DNA from: Parvibaculum sp963696585
GTDB taxonomy: Bacteria; Pseudomonadota; Alphaproteobacteria; Parvibaculales; Parvibaculaceae
NCBI GenBank assembly: GCA_963696585.1
Contig: CAVOKW010000032.1
Location: 1-64,000, forward strand
Direction of reading: 5' to 3'
DNA: 64,000 nt
Shown: positions 1-8,032 of the stretch, piece by piece
Position numbering within the stretch: position 1 is the first letter of the stretch
Layout of the letters: each line of letters starts with the position of its first letter
Made by a program: the position numbers and the translations under genes
The notes under the pieces: generated by a model
The model's database searches: none
Seen by the model: the letters and a program-made list of their open reading frames with translations, nothing else
Told to the model about the DNA's origin: nothing

Positions 1-55
1 CTGATTGTTACCATTCAGAAGTAGAGTTCTGACGTGGTCTCCGGGAATGTATCCA

Positions 56-116
56 GCCTCGACGTCAGATGACGCCGTCGGCCATCAGGGCGTCGATTTC
101 GCTGTCGCTGAGCCCC
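56..116. repeat. 61-bp direct repeat, left copy
   Basis: These 61 bases match 63766-63826 in the same orientation, with two mismatches (positions 77 and 84). The left copy covers the last codons and stop of the CoA-transferase gene at 65-1297. The match also runs nine bases past the stop codon, so it looks like a copied DNA segment rather than only a conserved protein end. Confidence 0.85.
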
Positions 117-1297
117 AGCATGCCGCCGTAAATTTCGCGATTGTGCTCGCCGAGCCTCGCGTTGGACGCGCCCATCATCTGCGGCGTGCCGTGATACCGC
201 AAGGGGCTGTTCGGTACCACGATGCGTCCCAGACTGTAGTGGTCGATCCATTGCAGCATGCCGCGCTCGTGCATATGCGGGCTGTTCATCACTTCGACGA
301 GATTGCGCACCGGCGCGGTGGGCAGGCGATATGCGCGCGACGCCTCGAAAATCTCGGCGCGCGTCAGGTTTTTCGTCCATTCCTCGACGACGGCGTCCGT
401 CTCGTCCATGTGCGTGACGCGAGCGGCGTTGTCGATGAAGCGCGGATCGTCCTTCAGTTCCCCGCGCCCCATGGCCTTGAGCAGGTTCGTCCAGTGGGCT
501 TCGACCAGGCAAATGATCGCGACGTGTCCGTCCTTGCAGGGGTAGACGTTGTAGGGCGAGATCGCGAGGCCGCCATGCCGGTTGCCGGTGCGCGGCGGCG
601 GCGGCCCTGAATCGGACTGGATCATGCCGAGGTTGGAGGCAAGCGTCGGATAGATGGTTTCGATCATCGCCACCTCTACCATACGGCCGCGTCCCGTTCG
701 TTCGCGCTCGAACAGTGCCGTCATGATCGCACCGTAAAGATGAGTGCCGGAAATGAAATCGGCGACCGCAGGGCCGGCTTTCAGAGGCGGTCCGTCCGGA
801 AAGCCCGTCACGCTCATGATGCCTGATGCGGCCTGAATGGTAAGGTCCATGGCGAGGCTGTCCCGCTCCGGTCCTGACAGGCCGTAACCCGTCGCCGAGG
901 CGTATACGAGACGCGGATTGACCTCGAACAGCGTTTTCGCGCCCACGCCCAGGCGGTCCATGACACCCGGCGCGTAATTCTCGATCAGGACGTCGCTGCG
1001 GCTGACGAGAGCCTTGAGAAGTTCACATCCCCGCGGGCTCTTCAGATTGAGCGTGATGGCGCGCTTGTTGGAATTGAGCATGGCCATCGGCAGCGACGCT
1101 CCGCCGCCCAGCGCCTCGCGTATTCGCAGCGGCTCGCCGTGGCGCGGCTCGACCTTTATGACATCGGCTCCGGCTTTCGCCATCAGGAAGGCGGCGTAGG
1201 GACCCTGATAGACCTGACCCAGATCGATCACCTTCACGCCTTGCAGCGGCTGCGGTCTCGCTTCATCGTCGTCCATGGCCGGGTCCGCCGTCGTCAT
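65..1297 (-). CDS. CaiB/BaiF family (class III) CoA-transferase
   Basis: Predicted 410-residue class III CoA-transferase, which moves CoA between acyl-CoA and a free acid. The N-terminal stretch around residues 21-50 (VIDLGQVYQGPYA, then GADVIKVEPRHGEP) is the family signature. Asp180 in VADFISGTHL aligns with the catalytic Asp of formyl-CoA transferase. A longer reading to 1555 exists, but its first 86 residues are arginine-rich shadow sequence. The ATG at 1297 overlaps the stop of the upstream acyl-CoA dehydrogenase by four bases (ATGA), so the two are translationally coupled. It is last in the minus-strand operon that starts at 3635. It may activate an acid for the dehydrogenase, but the substrate is unknown. 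Confidence 0.93.
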   Translation of the reverse strand: MTTADPAMDDDEARPQPLQGVKVIDLGQVYQGPYAAFLMAKAGADVIKVEPRHGEPLRIREALGGGASLPMAMLNSNKRAITLNLKSPRGCELLKALVSRSDVLIENYAPGVMDRLGVGAKTLFEVNPRLVYASATGYGLSGPERDSLAMDLTIQAASGIMSVTGFPDGPPLKAGPAVADFISGTHLYGAIMTALFERERTGRGRMVEVAMIETIYPTLASNLGMIQSDSGPPPPRTGNRHGGLAISPYNVYPCKDGHVAIICLVEAHWTNLLKAMGRGELKDDPRFIDNAARVTHMDETDAVVEEWTKNLTRAEIFEASRAYRLPTAPVRNLVEVMNSPHMHERGMLQWIDHYSLGRIVVPNSPLRYHGTPQMMGASNARLGEHNREIYGGMLGLSDSEIDALMADGVI

Positions 1298-2457
1298 AGC
1301 GATGCGCCGAAAAGATCGCGAGCCATGACCAGACGCTGCACCTCGCTCGGCCCCTCGCCGATGCGCCGGATCCGCATCTCGCGGTACCAGCGCTCCAGCG
1401 GCAGATCCTTGGTGACGCCGTAGCCGCCGTGAATCTGGATGGCGCGATCGACGACGCGGCTGGCGCCTTCCGTGGAGAGAAGTTTTGCCATCGCGGCTTC
1501 GGTGCGGAAGGGCTCGCCGCGATCCGCCTTGCAGGCGGCGTCCAGCGTCGCCCACCTGGCGGTGCGGATGTCGATTTCATTATCCACCACCATCCATTGC
1601 ACAGCCTGCCGTGTGGCGAGAGGCGCCCCGAAAGTCTCGCGCAGTTTGGCGTACTCGATGCACATTTCCTGCGCCTTGATGGCGATGCCTATGCAACTGG
1701 CCGCATAAGGAATGCGCTGTCGGCTCAGCCGGTCGTTGGCGATCGCGAATCCCTTGTTCACCTCGCCCAGCACATTCGCTGATGGCACGCGCATGTTCTC
1801 GAACTGAAGCTCCGTCGCATAATAGGCAGATCGAAGCGTGTGGACGACGCGGCGGACGTGAAACCCGGGCGTATCCGTATCGACGATGAAGCAGGTAATG
1901 CCGTTGCGGCCCTTGCCGACATCGGTTCGTGCGAAAACGATGCCGTATTCCGCCTTGTCCGCGCCGGAGATGAAAATCTTCGCGCCGTTGATGACCCAGT
2001 CATCGCCATCCTTGACCGCCCGGGTTTGTATGGCGCGCGCCGGATCGGAGCCGCCGGACGGTTCGGTCAGTCCGAAAAAGCCGTGTTTCTCGCCGTTCAG
2101 CGTCGGATAGAGATAACGCCTTTTCAGATCCTCGTTCGCCTCGTAAAGGTGGGCGAGCCCGGCGCCGCCGAAGCTTCCGTAACAGGGCGAATACAGGCCT
2201 GCACGATGCTGCGAAATTTCGATCGCGATCAGCGTCATGGTGACGGTATCGATGTCTGGGCCGCCGTATTCGGGAGGAACGCCGAGGCCGTGCAGGCCCA
2301 TGTCCTTCACCTTCGAGACGAGGCGCGCGTAATCGTCGGGGCCGAGCCGACTCTCGTCGGGATCGAGCTTGTCTTCAAGTGGGGCGACTTCCGTGCGCAC
2401 GAAGCGCCGTACCTGTTCGACGATGAGTCGCTGCTCGTCCGTCATGGCAAAATCCAT
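1294..2457 (-). CDS. acyl-CoA dehydrogenase
   Basis: A 387-residue FAD-dependent acyl-CoA dehydrogenase of normal length, introducing an alpha-beta double bond into an acyl-CoA. The middle domain has GLTEPSGGSDP near residue 135. The C-terminal RRIGEGPSEVQR holds Glu368 at the position of the canonical catalytic base of medium-chain enzymes. It is therefore likely a self-sufficient homotetramer, unlike the heteromeric types at 54942-61033. It lies 66 bases after the small gene at 2524-2862 and overlaps the CoA-transferase start. Chain length and substrate cannot be read from sequence; the operon context suggests a branched or cyclic acyl-CoA. Confidence 0.95.
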   Translation of the reverse strand: MDFAMTDEQRLIVEQVRRFVRTEVAPLEDKLDPDESRLGPDDYARLVSKVKDMGLHGLGVPPEYGGPDIDTVTMTLIAIEISQHRAGLYSPCYGSFGGAGLAHLYEANEDLKRRYLYPTLNGEKHGFFGLTEPSGGSDPARAIQTRAVKDGDDWVINGAKIFISGADKAEYGIVFARTDVGKGRNGITCFIVDTDTPGFHVRRVVHTLRSAYYATELQFENMRVPSANVLGEVNKGFAIANDRLSRQRIPYAASCIGIAIKAQEMCIEYAKLRETFGAPLATRQAVQWMVVDNEIDIRTARWATLDAACKADRGEPFRTEAAMAKLLSTEGASRVVDRAIQIHGGYGVTKDLPLERWYREMRIRRIGEGPSEVQRLVMARDLFGASL

Positions 2458-2523
2458 GATCTTCCTTCCCTTGCTGTCGTCCGGCCTTCGCGGCCTTGTT
2501 TTTTTCGCGTCGTTTCGGATATC

Positions 2524-2862
2524 TCAGCCGATGCTCAGCCGCCCGATTTTGCGGTTGCCTTCGAAGGCGTTTCCCGCCGGAAGTGATCCGTGGTCGGCCA
2601 TATGGACCATCAGAAGTTCTTCGTAACGGCTCATGTATTGGCAATTTATTTCGACGCGGAAGAGGGTGCGGCGGTCGCGATATTCTTCCAGCGCCTTGAG
2701 GAGCTCACCCCGCAACCCGAAAAGGGAACGCCCGCCAGCGAAACCGATGCGGAGAACATGTTCTTTTTCGTCGGCAATCTGGTAGATGCCAAGCTCGCCG
2801 CCGAGCGCCGCGACGTTGGCGGCCGTGAGCTCCTGCCAGGCTTTTTCCATTCGAACAGACAT
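2524..2862 (-). CDS. small GIY-YIG-like protein of unknown function
   Basis: A predicted 112-residue protein that I cannot assign to a characterised family. The segment GIYQIADE...VLRIGFAGGR resembles the start of a GIY-YIG domain with RIG in place of YIG. A glutamate in YEELLMVHMADHG lies where the catalytic Glu would be, so this may be a GIY-YIG-derived fold without proven nuclease activity. The ATG at 2862 is preferred, with AAGG 11 bases upstream; a GTG at 2874 is the alternative. It sits between a crotonase (stop at 2880) and an acyl-CoA dehydrogenase in one operon, which points to a role tied to CoA-ester metabolism rather than DNA repair. Confidence 0.75.
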   Translation of the reverse strand: MSVRMEKAWQELTAANVAALGGELGIYQIADEKEHVLRIGFAGGRSLFGLRGELLKALEEYRDRRTLFRVEINCQYMSRYEELLMVHMADHGSLPAGNAFEGNRKIGRLSIG

Positions 2863-2879
2863 TGGTCTTGTCACCTTTT

Positions 2880-3635
2880 TTATTGGCCTTTGAAAACTGC
2901 CGTCCGGCGCTCGAGAAGGGCGGCAATGCCCTCCCGCGCATCGGCACTGTCTCCTGCGGCGCGCACAAGCCGGTCGATATCGTCATGCGGCACGCTGTCG
3001 AGGAAAGTCATGGCGCGTACCAGCATCGCCTTCATGGCCCGCAAGGACAGCGGCGCGTTGGCGGCCAGTCGGGAGACGATTTTCGAGGCCTCTTCCTCCA
3101 GTCCGGCGGCAGGCGCGATCCGGGCTATCAGTCCGAGTTCGTGCATCCGGCGCGAGGTCAGCAGGTCGCCCAGCAGCAGCATTTCCCGCGCGCCGACCGG
3201 CCCGGCGACTTCGAGAATTTTCTTCGCCAGAAACCAGGTGGGGGCGAGGCCGATTTTGGCGAGCGACATGCCAAATCGCGCGTCCGTGCTGGCGATGACA
3301 AAATCACAGTGCAGCGCGAGTTCATTGCCGCCTGCGATTGCATCGCCCTGAACGACGGCGACCACCGGCAGGGGATAAGTCTCGATCGCGTGCAGCATCG
3401 TTTCGATGGATACCGCCCCGAGCGTTCCTGCGTCTCGCACGCGCAAATCGAGGCCAGAACAGAACACAGAGCCTTCGGCGCGAATAACGGTGACGCGTTC
3501 TTCCTCCGGCGGTGTCTGCCGAAAGGCGGCGGTCAGGCTCTCGAGCATTCCTGCGTCAAGGGCGTTGCGCTTTTCAGCGCGTGCAAGCGTGATGGTCCTG
3601 ACGCCGCCCGCGTTTTCAATCCTCACCGTCCCCAA
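2880..3635 (-). CDS. enoyl-CoA hydratase/isomerase family protein (TTG start)
   Basis: Crotonase-fold protein of 251 residues, first in the minus-strand operon. Family motifs are EKRNALDAG, CSGLDLRV (oxyanion-hole segment) and AGGNELALHCD. The first catalytic Glu of classical hydratases is present in GGNEL. The second position, in FGMSLAKIGL, is Leu, so simple hydration of enoyl-CoA is doubtful and an isomerase, hydrolase or lyase role is possible. The TTG at 3635 is chosen because AAGGAGG lies six bases upstream. The reading open to 3785 would overlap the divergent gene and has a low-complexity N terminus. Little space remains before the divergent gene at 3775, so the promoters must be compact. 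Confidence 0.88.
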   Translation of the reverse strand: MGTVRIENAGGVRTITLARAEKRNALDAGMLESLTAAFRQTPPEEERVTVIRAEGSVFCSGLDLRVRDAGTLGAVSIETMLHAIETYPLPVVAVVQGDAIAGGNELALHCDFVIASTDARFGMSLAKIGLAPTWFLAKKILEVAGPVGAREMLLLGDLLTSRRMHELGLIARIAPAAGLEEEASKIVSRLAANAPLSLRAMKAMLVRAMTFLDSVPHDDIDRLVRAAGDSADAREGIAALLERRTAVFKGQ

Positions 3636-3774
3636 TCCGTTCCTCCTTCGCTCGACCTGTTCTTCCGATTTCTTCCGATCGGTCGTAACCGGCGCTTCCC
3701 CTTTTCGTGGACGGACTGGACGTGTCCCCCATGAATGCGCTAAGCAATAAGAAAATGATGATAAGGGAATGGGG

Positions 3775-4950
3775 ATGGGTATCAACGGTAAATCTTACAT
3801 AGTCGGCATCTACGAGCATCCGTGCCGTGTGGCACTGGACAAGACGCTGCCGCAACTTCATGCCGAGATCGCGAAGGGTGCGCTGGCGGACGCAGGTCTT
3901 TCAAAGGACGATGTTGACGGATATTTTTGCGCCGGCGACGCACCGGGTTTGGGCCCGATCAACATGATCGAATATATGGGCCTCAACAATGTGCGTCATA
4001 TGGACAGCACGGAAACCGGCGGGTCTTCCTACATCGTCCATGTCAATCACGCGGCGCAGGCCATCGCTGCGGGGCATTGCAATGTGGCGCTGATCACGCT
4101 GGCAGGCAGGCCGGTTGCGGACGCGAAAGAAGGCAAGCCCGTCCGTTACTACAACCAGCAAGCGCCGGACTTTCCGTTCGAAATGCCTTATGGCCCCAAC
4201 GTCACGAATATGTACGCCATGTGTGCAATGCGGCATATGTACGAATACGGTACCACCAGCGAGCAACTCGCATGGATCAAGGTCGCCGCATCCCATCACG
4301 CCCAGTACAATGAACATGCCAGGCTGCGCGACGTTGTGACCGTGGAGGATGTCGTCAATTCGCCGATGATTGCCGATCCGTTGCACAGGCTCGACTGTTG
4401 CGTCATCACCGACGGTGGCGGCGGCATTGTGATGGTGAGCCCGGAAGTGGCAAAGTCACTGAAACGTACCCGCGTCAAGGTTCTCGGCGCCGGTGAGGCG
4501 CCCAAGCATCTCGCGGCGGGCCAGGTCGATCTGACCTATTCCGGCGCGCGGTGGAGCGGGCCTAAAGCGTTTGCCGAAGCCGGTGTCACGACCGCCGACA
4601 TTAAATACGCTTCCATCTATGATTCTTTCACTATTACAGTGCTGGAAACGCTCGAAGATCTGGGTTTCTGCAAAAAAGGCGAGGGCGGGAAGTTCGTCTC
4701 GGACGGCAATCTGATTTCCGGCGTCGGCAAGTTGCCCTTCAATACGGATGGCGGGGGATTGTGCAACAATCACCCGGGCAATCGCGGCGGCATGACCAAG
4801 GTTCTTGAAGCGGTTCGTCAGGTTCGCGGTGAGGCTCATCCGAAGGTTCAGGTTCGCAATTGCGATATTGCACTGGCGCATGGAACCGGCGGGCTTCTGG
4901 GATCGCGTATGGGCAGCGCAACCGTTATTCTGGGGAGTGAAGACGCATGA
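3775..4950 (+). CDS. thiolase-fold, SCP2/Ltp2-like protein (probable CoA-ester aldolase or lyase)
   Basis: A 391-residue thiolase-superfamily protein of the lipid-transfer/Ltp2 branch. The site of the thiolase nucleophilic Cys reads TETGGSSYIVH and has no Cys. A C-terminal CDIALAHGTGG replaces the usual CxG segment. Loss of Cys is typical of Ltp2 retro-aldolases, which remove side-chain carbons from CoA esters together with a DUF35 partner, and the next gene is exactly such a partner with a four-base ATGA overlap. The conserved YDSFT tyrosine is a candidate catalytic residue. The start at 3775 is preferred over the ATG at 3769 because AAGGG is then seven bases away. The aldolase role is inferred from pairing, not shown. 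Confidence 0.9.
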   Translation: MGINGKSYIVGIYEHPCRVALDKTLPQLHAEIAKGALADAGLSKDDVDGYFCAGDAPGLGPINMIEYMGLNNVRHMDSTETGGSSYIVHVNHAAQAIAAGHCNVALITLAGRPVADAKEGKPVRYYNQQAPDFPFEMPYGPNVTNMYAMCAMRHMYEYGTTSEQLAWIKVAASHHAQYNEHARLRDVVTVEDVVNSPMIADPLHRLDCCVITDGGGGIVMVSPEVAKSLKRTRVKVLGAGEAPKHLAAGQVDLTYSGARWSGPKAFAEAGVTTADIKYASIYDSFTITVLETLEDLGFCKKGEGGKFVSDGNLISGVGKLPFNTDGGGLCNNHPGNRGGMTKVLEAVRQVRGEAHPKVQVRNCDIALAHGTGGLLGSRMGSATVILGSEDA

Positions 4951-5339
4951 GCACCGATCAGAAAAACAAGATCAATCTTGTCGTCAATTCCGAGAGCAAG
5001 CCCTATTGGGAGGGTGCCGCCAAGGGGCAACTCCTGATCCGGACTTGCAACGCCTGCGGCAAGGCGCACTACTATCCACGGACGATTTGCCCGCATTGCT
5101 TCTCGGAGGACACGGCATTCGTCGAGGCTTCGGGCAATGGCGTGATCTACAGCTATTCGGTCACGAGGCAGGCCAAGCCGCCTTATGTCATCGCTTATGT
5201 AACGCTTGACGAAGGGGTTTCGATGCTCACGAATATCGTCGATTGCGAAATCGACAAGATTCACATCGGACAGAAAGTCAGGGTCAAATTCTCCGAGGCC
5301 GGCGATGGATACGCGCTGCCGGTGTTCACGTCCGCATGA
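4947..5339 (+). CDS. DUF35 zinc-ribbon/OB-fold partner of the Ltp2-like protein
   Basis: A 130-residue two-domain protein: an N-terminal rubredoxin-like zinc ribbon with Cys34, Cys37, Cys48 and Cys51 (CNAC...CPHC), then an OB fold. DUF35 proteins form complexes with thiolase-fold aldolases, with acyl-CoA binding in the OB domain. Its start overlaps the stop of the preceding Ltp2-like gene, so fixed stoichiometry is likely. A second, diverged pair of the same two families lies at 53308-54902. Confidence 0.92.
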   Translation: MSTDQKNKINLVVNSESKPYWEGAAKGQLLIRTCNACGKAHYYPRTICPHCFSEDTAFVEASGNGVIYSYSVTRQAKPPYVIAYVTLDEGVSMLTNIVDCEIDKIHIGQKVRVKFSEAGDGYALPVFTSA

Positions 5340-5362
5340 TGCGGAATTTTCGTCGAACGGCA

Positions 5363-5390
5363 TTCCGGCGGGTTTGACTTCCTGCCGGAA
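5363..5390. other. intra-operon stem-loop
   Basis: In the 154-base gap after the DUF35 gene, TTCCGGC pairs with GCCGGAA, and three further inner pairs surround a short loop. No T-run follows, so it is not a standard terminator. It may limit read-through or protect the upstream mRNA. Confidence 0.4.
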
Positions 5391-5493
5391 CGTCCGGCGA
5401 CGGGTCGGTTGAGACAACGGACGGTTGAGGACGGAACGGCTTGATCGCAAAAAAAGCCGACCCCCGAGGACCGGATTTTTCAGGGAGGATTAT

Positions 5494-7116
5494 ATGGCGT
5501 GGAATTTCGGTGACATTCTCGACGGTATCTCGGCGGTTTTGCCGCAGGATGCGCCTGCCCTTATTCATGGCGATCGGGTGATCACATGGGGAGAAACGAC
5601 ACGGCGGTCCAACAATCTCGGGCGCGCGCTGATCGCGCGCGGCGCCAGGCCCGGCGACAAGGTCGCGTTCTATATGCGAAACCGGCCCGAATATGTCGAG
5701 ACCATGGCGGCCTGCTTCAAGAGCCGTCTTGTCCATGTCAACATCAACTACCGCTACAAGGCGGACGAAGTTTTCTACATCTTCAATGACTCTGACGCGC
5801 AAACGGTCGTTTACGGTTCCGAGTTCCGGGACATCATCGTCGAACTGAAAGACCGGCTGACGAAAGTCGTCACTTTCATTGAGGTGAACGAGGACGGATC
5901 CGCCGCGCCCTTCGCGGAAAATTACGAAAAGGTCGTCGCCGGCGGCGATGGCACGCCGCTCGGCATCGAGCGGTCCCCGGACGATTTACTGTTCATCTAT
6001 ACGGGCGGCACGACGGGTATGCCCAAAGGCGTCATGTGGCGCCATGACGACATGCGCGAAGCTCAGCTTACGACACTTCGAGCGCTGGGTCCGATCCCGG
6101 AAACACTTCCTGAGTTGATCGAGTTTATCAAGACTTCCGGTCCGGGGGCCGTGTCCATGCCGGTCTGCCCGCTGATGCATGGCACAGGCCTCATTACGGC
6201 TATCGGCAATATGATGAGCGGCGGTTGCATCGTCACGCTGGAGAGTCCGACCTTCGACGCGGATGAGCTCTGGTCGGTGGTTTCGCGCCGTGGTGTCAAT
6301 TCGCTGGCGATCGTCGGCGACGCTTTCGCCCGACCGATGCTGGCGGCGCTCGACGAGGCACCCGGCAAATACAACCTGACCAGCGTCGTCTCGATCGTTT
6401 CTTCCGGCGTTATGTGGAGCACGGAAGTGAAGCGCGGCCTGCTCAGGCATATGCCGAATGTCATCCTGATGGATTCCTTCGGCGCCTCGGAGGGAATCGG
6501 TTTCGGCAGTTCGATCATGACGAGCGCCGGCGAGGTCAAGACTGCCAGGTTCCAGATCGGTGGCCGGTGTCGCGTGTTCGATGAAAACGATCAGCCGGTC
6601 GAACCCGGCAGCGGCAAGCCGGGCATCATCGCCATGGGGGGCCCGATTCCCGTTGGCTATTACAAGGATCCGGAAAAGTCCGCCAAGACCTTCAAGACCA
6701 TCGCCGGGGCCCGCTATTCCATTCCCGGCGATTGGTGCGTTGTGGAAAAGGACGGCAGCCTGACATTGCTGGGGCGCGGCAGCGTCTGCATCAACACGGC
6801 CGGCGAAAAGGTCTACCCGGAGGAGGTCGAGGAAGTTTTGAAGACGCATCCCGCCGTCGAGGATGCGCTTGTCGTTGGCGTGCCCGACCAGAAATGGGGT
6901 CAGGCGGTCACCGGCATCGTCACGCTGGCGCCCGGCGCGAAGTTTGACGAGGAGGATTTGCGCAAGCACGTCCGCTCGCACCTCGCTGGCTACAAAACGC
7001 CCAAGCGCATTCTGGTGGGTGTCGTGCCTCTTCGCGCGCCGAACGGCAAGGCCGACTACAAGGGCGTTACCGATTTCGCGAAACACGAGCTTGGGATTGC
7101 CCAGACGACGATTTGA
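5494..7116 (+). CDS. fatty-acid/steroid-type acyl-CoA synthetase (AMP-forming)
   Basis: A 540-residue ANL-superfamily ligase that activates a carboxylic acid to its CoA thioester through an acyl-adenylate. The P-loop motif YTGGTTGMPKG is near residues 169-178, and the C-terminal catalytic lysine candidate is Lys519 in APNGK. The segment GRGSVCINTAGEKVYPEEVEE is the usual hinge region. The ATG at 5494 is preceded by GGGAGG; the upstream extension to 5425 has no comparable site. It resembles FadD-type ligases that act on bulky or cyclic acids, although specificity is not readable. The SDR and dioxygenase genes follow on the same strand. Confidence 0.93.
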   Translation: MAWNFGDILDGISAVLPQDAPALIHGDRVITWGETTRRSNNLGRALIARGARPGDKVAFYMRNRPEYVETMAACFKSRLVHVNINYRYKADEVFYIFNDSDAQTVVYGSEFRDIIVELKDRLTKVVTFIEVNEDGSAAPFAENYEKVVAGGDGTPLGIERSPDDLLFIYTGGTTGMPKGVMWRHDDMREAQLTTLRALGPIPETLPELIEFIKTSGPGAVSMPVCPLMHGTGLITAIGNMMSGGCIVTLESPTFDADELWSVVSRRGVNSLAIVGDAFARPMLAALDEAPGKYNLTSVVSIVSSGVMWSTEVKRGLLRHMPNVILMDSFGASEGIGFGSSIMTSAGEVKTARFQIGGRCRVFDENDQPVEPGSGKPGIIAMGGPIPVGYYKDPEKSAKTFKTIAGARYSIPGDWCVVEKDGSLTLLGRGSVCINTAGEKVYPEEVEEVLKTHPAVEDALVVGVPDQKWGQAVTGIVTLAPGAKFDEEDLRKHVRSHLAGYKTPKRILVGVVPLRAPNGKADYKGVTDFAKHELGIAQTTI

Positions 7117-7161
7117 GTGACGGTGCCGGAGACGGCCCGGCATCTGCAACAGGAGGACTAC

Positions 7162-7914
7162 ATGGGACGGGTAGACGGGAAAATCGCCTTTGTGACGGGC
7201 GGCGCCAACGGCATGGGGCGTTCCCACGCCTTGCTGCTTGCGCGCGAAGGCGCAACGCTGATCGTCACCGACATGGACGAAAAGGGCGGCAACGCCGTGG
7301 TCGAGGAGATCAACGATCAGGGGGGGCAGGCGCGATTTTTCAAACACGATGTGTCGAGCGTCTCGGATTGGGAGCGGATTTCACAGCAGGCGACGTCCAC
7401 TTTCGGACGCGTCGACATCCTCGTGAACAATGCCGGTATTCTCGTTTTTTCTGCTGTGCAGGACACATCGAATGAAGACTTCGCACGTGTTCTCGACGTC
7501 AATGTAAAAAGCGTTTTCTATGGCACGAAATACATACTGCCCGCGATGAAAGCGGCTGGCGGCGGTTCGATCATCAATATTTCCTCGATCTACGGACTGA
7601 TCGGTGCGCCCGCCACGGCGGCGTATCAGGCATCGAAGGGCGCTGTTCGCCTGCTGACGAAATCGACGGCTGTGGATTATGCGCCTTTCAAGATTCGCGT
7701 GAATTCCGTGCACCCCGGAATCATCCGCACGAATATGACAAAGGATCTTCTCGGCGATGCGGATGTCGCCAAACAGGTCTTGAGCGCCACGCTTATTGGT
7801 CGGCCGGCCGAACCCATCGAGGTTTCCTATGCGGTCCTGTTTTTGGCATCCGACGAGTCGTCCTACATGACCGGCTCCGAGGTTGTCGTCGACGGAGGCT
7901 ACACGACCATGTGA
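7162..7914 (+). CDS. short-chain dehydrogenase/reductase
   Basis: A 250-residue classical SDR using NAD(P). It has the glycine motif GGANGMG at residues 13-19, Asp37 after the second beta strand (favouring NAD), NNAG at 89-92, Ser141/142, and Tyr155/Lys159 in YQASK. The ATG at 7162 has AGGAGGA seven bases upstream. The gene sits between an acyl-CoA ligase and a BenAB-like dioxygenase. It could oxidise a hydroxyacyl-CoA, or serve as a BenD-like cis-diol dehydrogenase for the dioxygenase product. The PdxA-like gene at 9949 competes for that second role. Confidence 0.92.
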   Translation: MGRVDGKIAFVTGGANGMGRSHALLLAREGATLIVTDMDEKGGNAVVEEINDQGGQARFFKHDVSSVSDWERISQQATSTFGRVDILVNNAGILVFSAVQDTSNEDFARVLDVNVKSVFYGTKYILPAMKAAGGGSIINISSIYGLIGAPATAAYQASKGAVRLLTKSTAVDYAPFKIRVNSVHPGIIRTNMTKDLLGDADVAKQVLSATLIGRPAEPIEVSYAVLFLASDESSYMTGSEVVVDGGYTTM

Positions 7915-8032
7915 CGCCTTGCGATGCGATGGACTCCGGATTCGTTGAGGGTCGAAGCCGGTTTGTCGCTGGGGCGGAAAAACGATCGCGTGCCGGTCTT
8001 GTGGTCGGCCAAAAGGCGAGGGAGGAAGCACT

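Noticed and set aside
2880..3785. Longer crotonase start at 3785
   Set aside because: It would overlap the divergent Ltp2-like gene; TTG at 3635 has an AAGGAGG at ideal spacing.
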